64,000 nt of DNA, taken from assembly GCA_019828565.1 (NCBI GenBank), contig JAHDYR010000064.1, positions 1-64,000 on the forward strand. The letters are read 5' to 3'. The stretch is from Carpediemonas membranifera (taxonomy: Eukaryota > Fornicata). This document shows positions 47,881 to 58,600 of the stretch, piece after piece. Made by a program: the position numbers and the translations under genes. The notes below the pieces were generated by a model that worked only from the letters and a program-made list of their open reading frames with translations, was not told the DNA's origin and did not search any database. Position 1 is the stretch's first letter; every line of letters begins with the position of its first letter.

Positions 47881-49664
47881 AGGGAGATCGCAAAAAGGAT
47901 CCCGGAGAACGTATGGAAGCAACTCATCCTAGCCCGATGGAACAAAGCGGGGGCCGCGGAAATCAAGCGGACCCTGAACAACGAGCTCCAGAAGTCATGG
48001 AAAAGCTTCAAGGAGGAGTGGACGCAGCAGGTGGAAAACAGCGCAAGGGCAGGGTATAAGACCACCAAGAAGGTCATAGCAAACCAGGTCCACAGGTTCT
48101 GGAACGAGAAACAACACGCAGGGCTACCGGCGATGCTCAGAGGAAAGAGGTCGATCTTAACAAGGGAAAACGAGATAGCTAGGGAGCTGCAGAGGCAATA
48201 CGCCCAAGTCAGTAGTGGCATAGCACCTAGTTGGGACCAGATCCCGGCGGCCCAAACAACTGATCAACCCCCACGGAGGAGGAGGTCACGGCCGCCATCA
48301 AGTCCCTGAAGAAATCATCGGCAGGAGGCCCGGATGGTATCACGGGCGAATGTCTGAGAGACCTCCCCCAGGCGGCTTACAGGGCAATCACATGCCTCTT
48401 CCAGAAAGTATACGAGTCTGGGGAACTACCCACCACGTGGAAGTACGCCTCCATCTCCCCGATACACAAAGTAGGGAAAGATAAGCTACTGCCAGGATCC
48501 TACCGACCCATCTCACTCACCCCCTCCTCTACCGAGCATATGGGAAGGTACTCAAATGGAGGCTCAAACCAACAGTTGAGAGGCACACCCCCAGAGAGCA
48601 GATCGGCTTCATGAAGGGAAAGACAGTCATAGACCACATCGCCCTCCTAACCCAACTGCACCAAGAAGGAGACCGGACCAGCGTGCTGCTCGACATTGCA
48701 AAGGCGTACGACACGGTTCCCAGGGACATCCTAGTCAGCAAGCTGATCAATATGGGTGTACACCCCCACCTAGTCAGAGCAGTACAAAGCACAATGGAGA
48801 GGACCTACATTGCGGTAAGGGGATCCGACCTATGGTCCGAAACGAACCTAGGAGTCAAGCAAGGTTGCGTGGTCGCCCCCACCCTATTCATACTATTTAC
48901 GGCCAACTGGATTAGCCAGGCGTCACTCAGAATACAGTACGGCGAGATACCAGACCCGAAGCTTCCCCCCACCCACCACAGACCCGGGAATGGCATCATA
49001 GCAATGTTCGTAGACGAAACGAGCATCTCGGCAAAGAAAGAAAAATGATGCGGAGTCCCTCACCGCCGCAATGGTGGAAGTGATAGTGGCACACAAGCTG
49101 TGTATCAGCCCAGGAAAGAACATCGTCATAAGTACCAATCCAAATGCGGAAGTGCGAATTCAAGGGGAGGCCACCCGAGCAGCGGAGTCAGGCCGATACT
49201 TGGGACTCTGGATAGCAAGTGGCTCTCATCCGCTCAGCGCATGCATCGCAAAGAAAAGAGAACAGTCGAACAAGTACATCGCCCTCGCCCGGAGAGTGGG
49301 ATGGACTAAAGGCTCCACGCCCGCGGCTGTCTCCGAGTCCATCCTCCGCACCTTCCTATGGCCAAAGATCGAATTCGGAATCGAAATCTGGGGCCAAGTC
49401 CCAGGAGGCAGAAGGCTTTGGAACGACTGGCGAGGACTCATGGCGGGAACCGGACCCGGTGGAGGGGGTGTCGCCCGCCTGATGATGGGATGGATGTGCT
49501 GGGAAGCGGACATGGGTGTAAGAGCGGTTAGAATCCGCGAATCGGCCCGGGACCCTGACCGCCCATCGCCCCTAGCGGACTTCGACTGGGGAAGAGCGAA
49601 CCCCAAGTCCGTTATCGGAAAGCTGAACAAGTGGGCAGACAACGTACTAGATCTGGCCCCCTAG
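47881..49664 (+). pseudogene. LINE-1a reverse transcriptase, frame-broken
   Basis: Basic region (ENSARAGYKTTKKVIANQVH), then RT fingers (SAGGPDGITGECL, GSYRPISLT), then the intact frame 48,611-49,048: MKGKTVIDHIALLTQLH, SVLLDIAKAYDTVPRD, GVKQGCVVAPTLFILFTANW and the catalytic site MFVDETSIS, where the second Asp is Glu (GAA at 49,016-49,018; GAT in LINE-1b). An AAA-TGA (49,043-49,048) ends the frame, and the chain resumes +1 as DAESLTAAMVEV, then YLGLWIASG and LWPKIEFGIEIWGQ (49,071-49,664). Confidence 0.85.
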
Positions 49665-50456
49665 CGACCTTCACGGACCCAGACCCAGAGCAATAGCCGG
49701 GGGATGGAAGATGACAGCACGAGACATCGCCACCAAAGGTAGCCGAACAGCCAAGGCGGCCGCCGAAGTGCTAGCTGCGGAGGCAATGCAAACAATGGCA
49801 GGCGGGAGAGCACCCAAGAAACCAAAGATTATCAGAGGGGAGATGATGCTCAGGAGGGAGCTGAAGAGGGTAGTTGCAACAGCCTCCAACACGCTCCCCC
49901 TCCGCTAGCAACAGCCACACAACTCGAGGAGCCGCGCTCATCATAAGCAGGAGGTACCCTGGGCAGGAAATGCTCTGCGACCGTATCCAAAGAATATGCC
50001 CGATATGCACACTCGCAGCCGAACGCGAATTGATCAACTACCTCCAACTATACCCCCCCCAGGCGCAGGCGCTAGTGGCAGTAGCCGGGTGGCTGGAAGA
50101 CCAACCGCTAGGAACACAAAGCCACATCATAGCGGGAGTGCCAGGGCGTCGGCCGCCCAAGTGGGTGGGAGCAGTGCTGGGAAGCTGCGGCAACACACAC
50201 CATGGCAAGTAGGCTGCGGCACGGCCCAGATGGGGAGTGGTATAACTCCAGGGCCATATTGGAGCTCCACTGGCTACTGCAACAGGAGGATGAAACAGTG
50301 AAGGAGGGTCTATTATGCGGGAAAAAGGCCCTCATGAACCTCAGAACAGGCCCAGACCCCCTAGGAGGAAAGCCCTGGGTGAAGACAAGGCACAGGGCGG
50401 AACATTCCTGGAACCGGCGGGAGGTGTTTTCCCCCCACATGTTCCGGTAGCGCCCG
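49665..50456 (+). pseudogene. LINE-1a ORF2 C-terminal region with CCHC
   Basis: Successive frames: MTARDIATKGSRTAKAAAEV and RELKRVVATASNTLP (49,711-49,908), then CDRIQRICPICTLAAERELI and GTQSHII with a following Cys (C-X2-C ... H...C), then the end GEWYNSRAILELHWLLQQED. Intact in one frame in LINE-1b (55,903-57,192). Probably a nucleic-acid-binding zinc domain. Confidence 0.75.
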
Positions 50457-51525
50457 GCCGCACACCCAACCCAACCCACGCAGCAAGGGGAGCACTCTGA
50501 TGCCTGCATCACACTTGAAACAACTCCCCCACCACCAAGAGGGGGACAGGCCCAACCCACAGGGCGGCCTGGAAAGGTGGCCCGAGCACCGACCCCAAGC
50601 GCAGCGGGCCTGGAACCAATGAGGACAACACCACATGTTCCGGTAGCGCCAGGCGGAGGGAAGGCTGCAAAGGACCACTAAGGGACAACCGCATACAACA
50701 AGCACGAAATAGGGAAGGCCTGGCAAAACAGCTGGGCCAGTAGGGCGCAAGCGTCCGGACAAGCAGTCCGGCGCATCCCTCCGGCGCGCAAGGGGGTACC
50801 CCCTCCCCACACAGTGGGGGCGCACCAGGAGGATGATGCATGGCAGACTGGCGGAGGTACTGGATGACGCAAGAAGCTACCCACTCCGTCGGTAACCTGC
50901 CGGGAAGGCAGGGCCATCCTGATGTGGCCCGGCGCCTAGCCAGGAACACTGGAAGACGTGGCAACCGCCCCTGGGAGCTCCCCCCGATAATGGGAACCTG
51001 GAGTGAAATCGGACAGCGCTAGATGAGCCCGAACGCAGCCGGCAAGTCCGTGGAAGTCTACCTACGCGGCGTCGGTGGGTTCCTAACCCGGCCCAGCTGG
51101 TACGGCGAACTCTAGACCCGACCCCGCCTGGCGGGTGCCTGAAACATGGCGAGCGGGTCGAGGAAACCCCAGGACCTCCCTAGGGGACCCGGGGGAGAGG
51201 GGAAACGTACGGAAGGTCCCTGACAGCAGCGTGCAGGGCAAGGCTTTGTAGGTGCCAGGCAGACCTGGGACCCAAAGGGCCCCTAAGAGTAAGACCTGGG
51301 TTAGCCTAACTTTGGGGGTATTAATGTGGCCATGTATAGGATCCCTCTAGCGTACCAGCTAGGCCTTGACGGCCGTTGTTCACGCCCTCTTAGGAAGTGT
51401 TAGGTGTGCTCTGTAGAGGTACCAACACGCTTAGGCGTTCCTCGAAGGGGTGACACAAACTGTGACATTCAGCTTACACAGCAGGACGAGTAGCAGGACA
51501 CATTAAATTCTTTCTTTCTTCTTTC
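50457..51525 (+). other. LINE-1a 3' UTR and TTCTTTC tail
   Basis: About 1.05 kb without supported ORF. The 19-mer CACATGTTCCGGTAGCGCC occurs twice, about 195 bases apart. The first copy straddles the end of ORF2. The element ends ACATTAAATTCTTTCTTTC..., a pyrimidine-rich simple repeat rather than poly(A), directly followed by the target duplication. Confidence 0.8.
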
Positions 51526-51541
51526 TGTATCACCGAGCCTC
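51526..51541 (+). repeat. LINE-1a target-site duplication, right
   Basis: TGTATCACCGAGCCTC, identical to 40,193-40,208. Confidence 0.9.
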
Positions 51542-53006
51542 TCGCGCACATGCTTCTTGAGGCCAAGAGCGCCAAACTCGTCGCCCGAGAGCCCATCACG
51601 GCCACCCCGGCCTTCGGCAGTACCCTATCTGTGGATGAGTTCATCGAGACCTCCCTCACTGCCACCCTAGTCGGTAGCCCGGTCCACACCACGATCATCG
51701 CCGCCGTCATTCCCGGACAATCTCAGAAGGTTCTGATTGGGACCGACACGCTACGGAGCCTGGGAGTCCTGTGTAAGGACGAGCTATTCCTGAAGCTCAG
51801 CGCCCAGCCCGACAACCCCAAGGATGACGATATCCCGCTACCTGTGTTCTCCATCGCTCCAGCCACCGAGGACCCGCTATCGCTCATTCAGATCCCGAAC
51901 GACGACCTCCGCCCGGAGATAGTTGAGCTCGTGAATCAATACGCCGAGCTCTTCAGCGATATTCCCCCAGAGGGCGCCAATGTGCCGCCGATGCACATCC
52001 CCATCGCGGAAGATGCCCCTCTAGTCCAGTCTGCACCGCGCCGTCTTGCCCCGCAGGCCAGAGACGCAGTCGATGCTGAATGCGAGCGCCTCCTTCAGGC
52101 CGGCATCATCGAGCCGAGCCAAGGCCCTTGGGCCAGCCCCATTGTTGTGGTCGGAAAGAAGGACGGACGCATGAGACTGTGCGTTGATTACACGCAGATC
52201 AACCGCCTGACGCCGCCAGACAACTTCCCGCTACCTAACATCCGGGAGTTCCTTCGCGCAGCCGCAGGCTGCACGGTGTTTGCCTCGCTAGACCTCAAGC
52301 AAGGCTATCACCAGGCCCCACTTCGAGAGGAAGACCGTCCGCTGTCAGCCTTTGTCACACCCGACGGATACTTCCAGTACCGCCGGGTCCCCTTCGGCCT
52401 CACCCGTGCCCCCGTCCTATTTCCAACGCATCATGCAAACAGTACTAGCACCCGTGCTCCACCGTGGCGTGGAAGTATACCTAGACGACGTCCTCATCTA
52501 TGCTAGGTCTCCCAAGGAATTCATGACGATCCTTGGCTGCGTCTTCGAGCTCCTCCGGAAGGCCCGCCTCCGCCTCGGAGCCGCCAAATGCACGCTCGGT
52601 GCCTCAGAGATCACTTCTGTTGGGTTCATCATGGACAAACAGGGCATCAGAGTGACCGAAGACCGCATCAAGGCTCTCACGGAGCTCCGTAGCCCTTGCA
52701 ACCTGAAGGAGCTGCGCATGGTGCTGGGTAAGTTCAACTATGTGGCCCGACACCTCCCCCAAGCTCAGAAACACCTCGCGACGCTGTCGGAGCTCTTGGC
52801 TGGCGTCCCCGCAAAGGCAGGCTCCAAGAACCGCAGCAAGACGGTCACCATCACCTGGGAGGCTCGCCACGAGCATGCCCTCACCTGCCTTAAAGAGCAG
52901 GTCCGCTCCCGGGTCACCCTGGCCTATCCCGACCTGTCGAAGGAGTGGCATCTGTTCACCGACGCCTCAACGCAGGGAGTAGGCGGTGTACTTATCCAAG
53001 GCCGAC
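51526..53006 (+). pseudogene. Gypsy A protease, RT and start of RNase H
   Basis: Resumes the gypsy A frame after LINE-1a: LAHMLLEAKSAKLVA, KVLIGTDTLRSLGVL (protease end), then RT with RLCVDYTQINRLTPPDNFPL, ASLDLKQGYHQAPL and VPFGLTRAP. A C5 run (52,409-52,413) shifts the frame; with four C it continues as SYFQRIMQTVLAP in the frame 52,352-53,006, which has EVYLDDVLIYA (YLDD), KCTLGASEITSVGFI and the start of RNase H (HLFTDASTQGVGGVLIQGRP). It is cut at 53,006. Confidence 0.85.
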
Positions 53007-53025
53007 CAAGAAAGAAAGAAAGAAT
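53007..53025. repeat. AAAG-type simple-repeat join
   Basis: CAAGAAAGAAAGAAAGAAT joins gypsy A RNase H to a gypsy B chromodomain end. It is the complement of the TTCTTTC tail found at LINE-1 3' ends. By chance it keeps the frame open, giving a chimeric ORF 52,352-53,260. Confidence 0.7.
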
Positions 53026-53260
53026 CTCGTTGACACTGAGGGAGCTGAAGGCCCTAGCCGCGACCGACAGCGACGAGTTCATAGTTTCAGAGGTCTCAGC
53101 CCACAGAAAGACCAAGTCTGGCTATGAGTTTGAAGTGCAATGGGCAGGCTTTGAGCCTGAAGAGGCCTCATGGCTCCCATGGTCCGAGGTTAGATCCCTC
53201 GAGGCTATCGACAAGTACTTCACTCAGCATCCTGAGCTAGAAGGAAAAATTAAACGCTAA
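53026..53260 (+). pseudogene. Gypsy B chromodomain end, inverted copy
   Basis: Inverse of 32,478-32,712. Encodes LTLRELKALAATDSDEFIVS, YEFEVQWAGFEPEEASWLPW and the C-terminal LEGKIKR with stop. Upstream pol is missing. It is followed by the gypsy B 3' UTR (53,261-53,581). Confidence 0.85.
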
Positions 53261-53581
53261 CAGCACAGCAATAGCGGTCATTGAGCCTTTCAAAGACACT
53301 GATGTTGTTATTTAGATGTTTCGACAAGGTTTTGAGCCGTCACTTGCAGCTTTCCGCCAACAGAAGGAAAAATCGGCCAGAACTCGCCAACGAAGCGTTG
53401 TTGAGGCTCAATAACACGTGATTTGAAGGTAACATACTGATAGCTGCTTAGTACTACCTTCATTGTACAAATACCGATTCTCATCCCCAAATGCCTCAAA
53501 GAATTACGCTACGCATTTATGCAAAAGTATAAGCGCAAAGAGAGCTCCAATACCTCCAAAGAAAAAAGAAGAGGGAGGCAC

Positions 53582-53741
53582 TGTTGCTATCATACCCTAC
53601 CACGGCCATAGATAGCAATATCGCAAGATATATTTATAGATACAGAATTAGATACAGATATTTGATTTCGGCCATTTATGCATATGTGGTCTAAACCCCC
53701 TATTAAACACTCTTCGTTTACGCACTTGCAATTGCCGTACA
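53582..53741 (+). repeat. Gypsy B 3' LTR, inverted copy
   Basis: 160 bp, TGTTGCTATCATACC ... GCCGTACA, followed by GGTT, the complement of the AACC target site. It is thus a duplicate of the same insertion as 31,996-32,155. Confidence 0.88.
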
Positions 53742-53745
53742 GGTT

Positions 53746-54495
53746 AGATGCGTCACTGATGTAGCACAAGTTACGGTTGTCGGTGTTGATCACGAATCTC
53801 CGACCCTGGAGGAGAGCTCTTGCCCTCTTCACGCACTATATAATCCCGTACGCTTCCTGTTCGTACGTTGACCACCGCCGTTCTGTCGGACTGAGCGTCT
53901 TGGGGAAATACTGGTAGGGTCTGAATCTCCCCTTGTCATCGTACTGCCCTAGTACCCCGCCTACTCCTACGTTAGAATCATCTGTGAACAGGTGTAGAGT
54001 CTTGTCCGGGTCTACGTGTGCTAAGAAAGCCTCATCACTAGTCAGCTAAATTTTTTTCACCCTGTCCAAGGCAGCCTGGCACTCAGTTGTCAACTGAAAC
54101 TGGACACCCTTCCTCGTCAGTCTCAGGATAGGTTCCATGAGCTCGGCATAAGAGGGTATCACATCCCTGAAGGAGTTGACGAGACCCGTCAGTGGTAGTA
54201 GCTCACTGCTATCCCTCGGTGCAGCCATCTCCTTCACCGGCCTCAGTCTCTCCGGGCTTATTTCCTTCCCAGCCTGCGAGATCTTCCATCCCAGGTAGTC
54301 AATCTCTGTTAAGCCGTACTGGCACTTCTCGTCGTTCAGAATGATCTTCGCCTGTGCCAGGCGCTCCTTCACTCTGGCCAGGTTGTCCTCATACTCCTCT
54401 CTCGTCCGGCCGTAGACGACTATGTCGTCAATATAGACTAGACATGCTGTGTATACTAGGCCCCCTGTGCTTGGTTTGGCCTTGAAGGGAACTTT
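53746..54495 (-). pseudogene. Gypsy C RT/RNase H fragment, inverted copy
   Basis: Inverse of 31,240-31,995, with the same YIDD, the same frame change (here TCAGCTAAATTTTTTTC) and the same in-frame stop in RNase H. Shared defects show that the block was duplicated after decay. Confidence 0.85.
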
Positions 54496-54596
54496 CCAAT
54501 TAATGGATGAGAACTGATTTTCTCCTGGAAACCGCAGTGGTGAAAATGGTCAAAAACCAAAACCTTAAACTGCGCCTCACCACACTACCCTCTCTA

Positions 54597-54733
54597 TTAC
54601 AGCTGAATGCCGGTCTTCGACAAGTACCGGTCGAGGGCTTCGAGGTCACGGACCTCGGCATAGGGAAGCCAGGTGTCGTCATCGGGACCGTAGCCGGCCC
54701 AGCGGACACGGAAACGGAAACGGGTCTTGGTAC
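54597..54733 (-). pseudogene. Gypsy F chromodomain remnant, inverted copy
   Basis: Same chromodomain tail as 31,003-31,138, ending at the stop 54,597-54,599. The LINE-1b tail abuts it at GTACC exactly as in the left copy. Confidence 0.75.
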
Positions 54734-55902
54734 GAAAGAAAGAATAGAAAGAAAAGAATTTAATGTGTCCTGCTACTCGTCCTGCTGTGTAAGCTGAATG
54801 TCACAGTTTGTGTCACCCCTTCGAGGAACGCCTAAGCGTGTTGGTACCTCTACAGAGCACACCTAACACTTCCTAAGAGGGCGTGAACAACGGCCGTCAA
54901 GGCCTAGCTGGTACGCTAGAGGGATCCTATACATGGCCACATTAATACCCCCAAAGTTAGGCTAACCCAGGTCTTACTCTTAGGGGCCCTTTGGGTCCCA
55001 GGTCTGCCTGGCACCTACAAAGCCTTGCCCTGCACGCTGCTGTCAGGGACCTTCCGTACGTTTCCCCTCTCCCCCGGGTCCCCTAGGGAGGTCCTGGGGT
55101 TTCCTCGACCCGCTCGCCATGTTTCAGGCACCCGCCAGGGCGGGGTCGGGTCTAGAGTTCGCCGTACCAGCTGGGCCGGGTTAGGAACCCACCGACGCCG
55201 CGTAGGTAGACTTCCACGGACTTGCCGGCTGCGTTCGGGCTCATCTAGCGCTGTCCGATTTCACTCCAGGTTCCCATTATCGGGGGGGAGCTCCCAGGGG
55301 CGGTTGCCACGTCTTCCAGTGTTCCTGGCTAGGCGCCGGGCCACATCAGGATGGCCCTGCCTTCCCGGCAGGTTACCGACGGAGTGGGTAGCTTCTTGCG
55401 TCATCCAGTACCTCCGCCAGTCTGCCATGCATCATCCTCCTGGTGCGCCCCCACTGTGTGGGGAGGGGGTACCCCCTTGCGCGCCGGAGGGATGCGCCGG
55501 ACTGCTTGTCCGGACGCTTGCGCCCTACTGGCCCAGCTGTTTTGCCAGGCCTTCCCTATTTCGTGCTTGTTGTATGCGGTTGTCCCTTAGTGGTCCTTTG
55601 CAGCCTTCCCTCCGCCTGGCGCTACCGGAACATGTGGTGTTGTCCTCATTGGTTCCAGGCCCGCTGCGCTTGGGGTCGGTGCTCGGGCCACCTTTCCAGG
55701 CCGCCCTGTGGGTTGGGCCTGTCCCCTCTTGGTGGTGGGGGAGTTGTTTCAAGTGTGATGCAGGCATCAGAGTGCTCCCCTTGCTGCGTGGGTTGGGTTG
55801 GGTGTGCGGCCGGGCGCTACCGGAACATGTGGGGGGAAAACACCTCCCGCCGGTTCCAGGAATGTTCCGCCCTGTGCCTTGTCTTCACCCAGGGCTTTCC
55901 TC
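54734..55902 (-). other. LINE-1b 3' UTR and tail
   Basis: Counterpart of 50,457-51,525, ending in a slightly longer TTCTTTTCTTTCTATTCTTTC tail. Long open frames on the plus strand (for example 55,025-55,906) reflect base composition; the left copies carry matching antisense frames and no motifs. Confidence 0.7.
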
Positions 55903-57192
55903 CTAGGGGTCTGGGCCTGTTCTGAGGTTCATGAGGGCCTTTTTCCCGCATAATAGACCCTCCTTCACTGTTTCATCCTCCTGTTGCAGTAGCCAGTGGA
56001 GCTCCAATATGGCCCTGGAGTTATACCACTCCCCATCTGGGCCGTGCCGCAGCCTACTTGCCATGGTGTGTGTTGCCGCAGCTTCCCAGCACTGCTCCCA
56101 CCCACTTGGGCGGCCGACGCCCTGGCACTCCGCTATGATGTGGCTTTGTGTTCCTAGCGGTTGGTCTTCCAGCCACCCGGCTACTGCCACTAGCGCCTGC
56201 GCCTGGGGGGGGTATAGTTGGAGGTAGTTGATCAATTCGCGTTCGGCTGCGAGTGTGCATATCGGGCATATTCTTTGGATACGGTCGCAGAGCATTTCCT
56301 GCCCAGGGTACCTCCTGCTTATGATGAGCGCGGCTCCTCGAGTTGTGTGGCTGTTGCTAGCGGAGGGGAGCGTGTTGGAGGCTGTTGCAACTACCCTCTT
56401 CAGCTCCCTCCTGAGCATCATCTCCCCTCTGATAATCTTTGGTTTCTTGGGTGCTCTCCCGCCTGCCATTGTTTGCATTGCCTCCGCAGCTAGCACTTCG
56501 GCGGCCGCCTTGGCTGTTCGGCTACCTTTGGTGGCGATGTCTCGTGCTGTCATCTTCCATCCCCCGGCTATTGCTCTGGGTCTGGGTCCGTGAAGGTCGC
56601 TAGGGGCCAGATCTAGTACGTTGTCTGCCCACTTGTTCAGCTTTCCGATAACGGACTTGGGGTTCGCTCTTCCCCAGTCGAAGTCCGCTAGGGGCGATGG
56701 GCGGTCAGGGTCCCGGGCCGATTCGCGGATTCTAACCGCTCTTACACCCATGTCCGCTTCCCAGCACATCCATCCCATCATCAGGCGGGCGACACCCCCT
56801 CCACCGGGTCCGGTTCCCGCCATGAGTCCTCGCCAGTCGTTCCAAAGCCTTCTGCCTCCTGGGACTTGGCCCCAGATTTCGATTCCGAATTCGATCTTTG
56901 GCCATAGGAAGGTGCGGAGGATGGACTCGGAGACAGCCGCGGGCGTGGAGCCTTTAGTCCATCCCACTCTCCGGGCGAGGGCGATGTACTTGTTCGACTG
57001 TTCTCTTTTCTTTGCGATGCATGCGCTGAGCGGATGAGGGCCACTTGCTATCCAGAGTCCCAAGTATCGGCCTGACTCCGCTGCTCGGGTGGCCTCCCCT
57101 TGAATTCGCACTTCCGCATTTGGATTGGTACTTATGACGATGTTCTTTCCTGGGCTGATACACAGCTTGTGTGCCACTATCACTTCCACCAT
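55903..57192 (-). CDS. LINE-1b RT thumb and C-terminal CCHC region (429 aa)
   Basis: An uninterrupted frame corresponding to 49,071-50,352 of LINE-1a: YLGLWIASGPHPL, LWPKIEFGIEIWGQ, RGEMMLRRELKRVV, then CPICTLAAERELINYL and GTQSHIIAECQG (C-X2-C ... H-X4-C), then EWYNSRAILELHWLL. It shows that the frame breaks of LINE-1a in this part are private. Its upstream join to the palm needs the +1 step at the TGA 57,215-57,217. Confidence 0.85.
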   Translation of the reverse strand: MVEVIVAHKLCISPGKNIVISTNPNAEVRIQGEATRAAESGRYLGLWIASGPHPLSACIAKKREQSNKYIALARRVGWTKGSTPAAVSESILRTFLWPKIEFGIEIWGQVPGGRRLWNDWRGLMAGTGPGGGGVARLMMGWMCWEADMGVRAVRIRESARDPDRPSPLADFDWGRANPKSVIGKLNKWADNVLDLAPSDLHGPRPRAIAGGWKMTARDIATKGSRTAKAAAEVLAAEAMQTMAGGRAPKKPKIIRGEMMLRRELKRVVATASNTLPSASNSHTTRGAALIISRRYPGQEMLCDRIQRICPICTLAAERELINYLQLYPPQAQALVAVAGWLEDQPLGTQSHIIAECQGVGRPSGWEQCWEAAATHTMASRLRHGPDGEWYNSRAILELHWLLQQEDETVKEGLLCGKKALMNLRTGPDP

Positions 57193-58600
57193 TGCGGCGG
57201 TGAGGGACTCCGCATCATTTTTCTTTCTTTGCCGAGATGCTCGTATCGTCTACGAACATTGCTATGATGCCATTCCCGGGTCTGTGGTGGGTGGGGGAAG
57301 CTTCGGGTCTGGTATCTCGCCGTACTGTATTCTGAGTGACGCCTGGCTAATCCAGTTGGCCGTAAATAGTATGAATAGGGTGGGGGCGACCACGCAACCT
57401 TGCTTGACTCCTAGGTTCGTTTCGGACCATAGGTCGGATCCCCTTACCGCAATGTAGGTCCTCTCCATTGTGCTTTGTACTGCTCTGACTAGGTGGGGGT
57501 GTACACCCATATTGATCAGCTTGCTGACTAGGATGTCCCTGGGAACCGTGTCGTACGCCTTTGCAATGTCGAGCAGCACGCTGGTCCGGTCTCCTTCTTG
57601 GTGCAGTTGGGTTAGGAGGGCGATGTGGTCTATGACTGTCTTTCCCTTCATGAAGCCGATCTGCTCTCTGGGGGTGTGCCTCTCAACTGTTGGTTTGAGC
57701 CTCCATTTGAGTACCTTCCCATATGCTCGGTAGAGGAGGGGGGGTGAGTGAGATGGGTCGGTAGGATCCTGGCAGTAGCTTATCTTTCCCTACTTTGTGT
57801 ATCGGGGAGATGGAGGCGTACTTCCACGTGGTGGGTAGTTCCCCAGACTCGTATACTTTCTGGAAGAGGCATGTGATTGCCCTGTAAGCCGCCTGGGGAG
57901 GTCTCTCAGACATTCGCCCGTGATATCATCCGGGCCTCCTGCCGATGATTTCTTCAGGGACTTGATGGCGGCCGTGACCTCCTCCTCCGTGGGGGGTTGA
58001 TCAGTTGTTTGGGCCGCCGGGATCTGGTCCCAACTAGGTGCTATGCCACTACTGACTTGGGCGTATTGCCTCTGCAGCTCCCCTAGCTATCTCGTTTTCC
58101 CTTGTTAAGATCGACCTCTTTCCTCTGAGCATCGCCGGTAGCCCTGCGTGTTGTTTCTCGTTCCAGAACCTGTGGACCTGGTTTGCTATGACCTTCTTGG
58201 TGGTCTTATACCCTGCCCTTGCGCTGTTTTCCACCTGCTGCGTCCACTCCTCCTTGAAGCTTTTCCATGACTTCTGGAGCTCGTTGTTCAGGGTCCGCTT
58301 GATTTCCGCGGCCCCCGCTTTGTTCCATCGGGCTAGGATGAGTTGCTTCCATACGTTCTCCGGGATCCTTTTTTTGCGATCTCCCTGGTCTGACGTTCCT
58401 AGCGGAAGTTTGAAATCCCACCGATAAGAGTTCCCGTATTTGGTACTCGATTGTATCTACATGGAGCTCCACATCGGGTTGCGGCCATTCCCTTGCCCTT
58501 TCCCCGTTGCGCTCTGGGAGGACATTCCAGGTGGTTGTTCCTGGGATTTCCAGCTTGGGTTTGGCCGGTTGTTTCTTCCAATGCGGTTCGTCCCAGGTTA
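57193..58600 (-). pseudogene. LINE-1b reverse transcriptase, frame-broken
   Basis: 57,262-57,651 gives MKGKTVIDHIALLTQLH, LLDIAKAYDTVPRD and VKQGCVVAPTLFILF. It leaves frame in a CCC run before the catalytic IIAMFVDDTSIS (57,230-57,262), which is intact FVDD here. 57,683-57,913 holds the fingers (GSYRPISLT). The N-terminal basic region lies at 58,049-58,234. Confidence 0.82.

Larger units (their letters stand above)
40209..51525 (+). mobile_element. LINE-1a, full-length APE-type non-LTR retrotransposon (11.3 kb)
   Basis: Delimited on both sides by the target duplication. Order: 1.7 kb 5' region with an antisense ORF, a chain of overlapping ORF1-region frames including a DEDDh-like exonuclease, a coiled-coil ORF, a structured spacer, APE endonuclease, RT, CCHC, 1.1 kb 3' UTR and a TTCTTTC-type tail. 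11.3 kb is very long for a LINE. Copies: LINE-1b (54,734 to window end) and a 3' fragment at 29,791. ORF2 has several frame breaks, and the RT motif is FVDE instead of FVDD. Confidence 0.93.

Noticed and set aside
55025-55906. 293-residue plus-strand ORF in the LINE-1b 3' UTR
   Set aside because: Arg/Cys/Pro-rich composition typical of an antisense frame in GC-rich DNA. It breaks in the other LINE-1 copies and has no domain.
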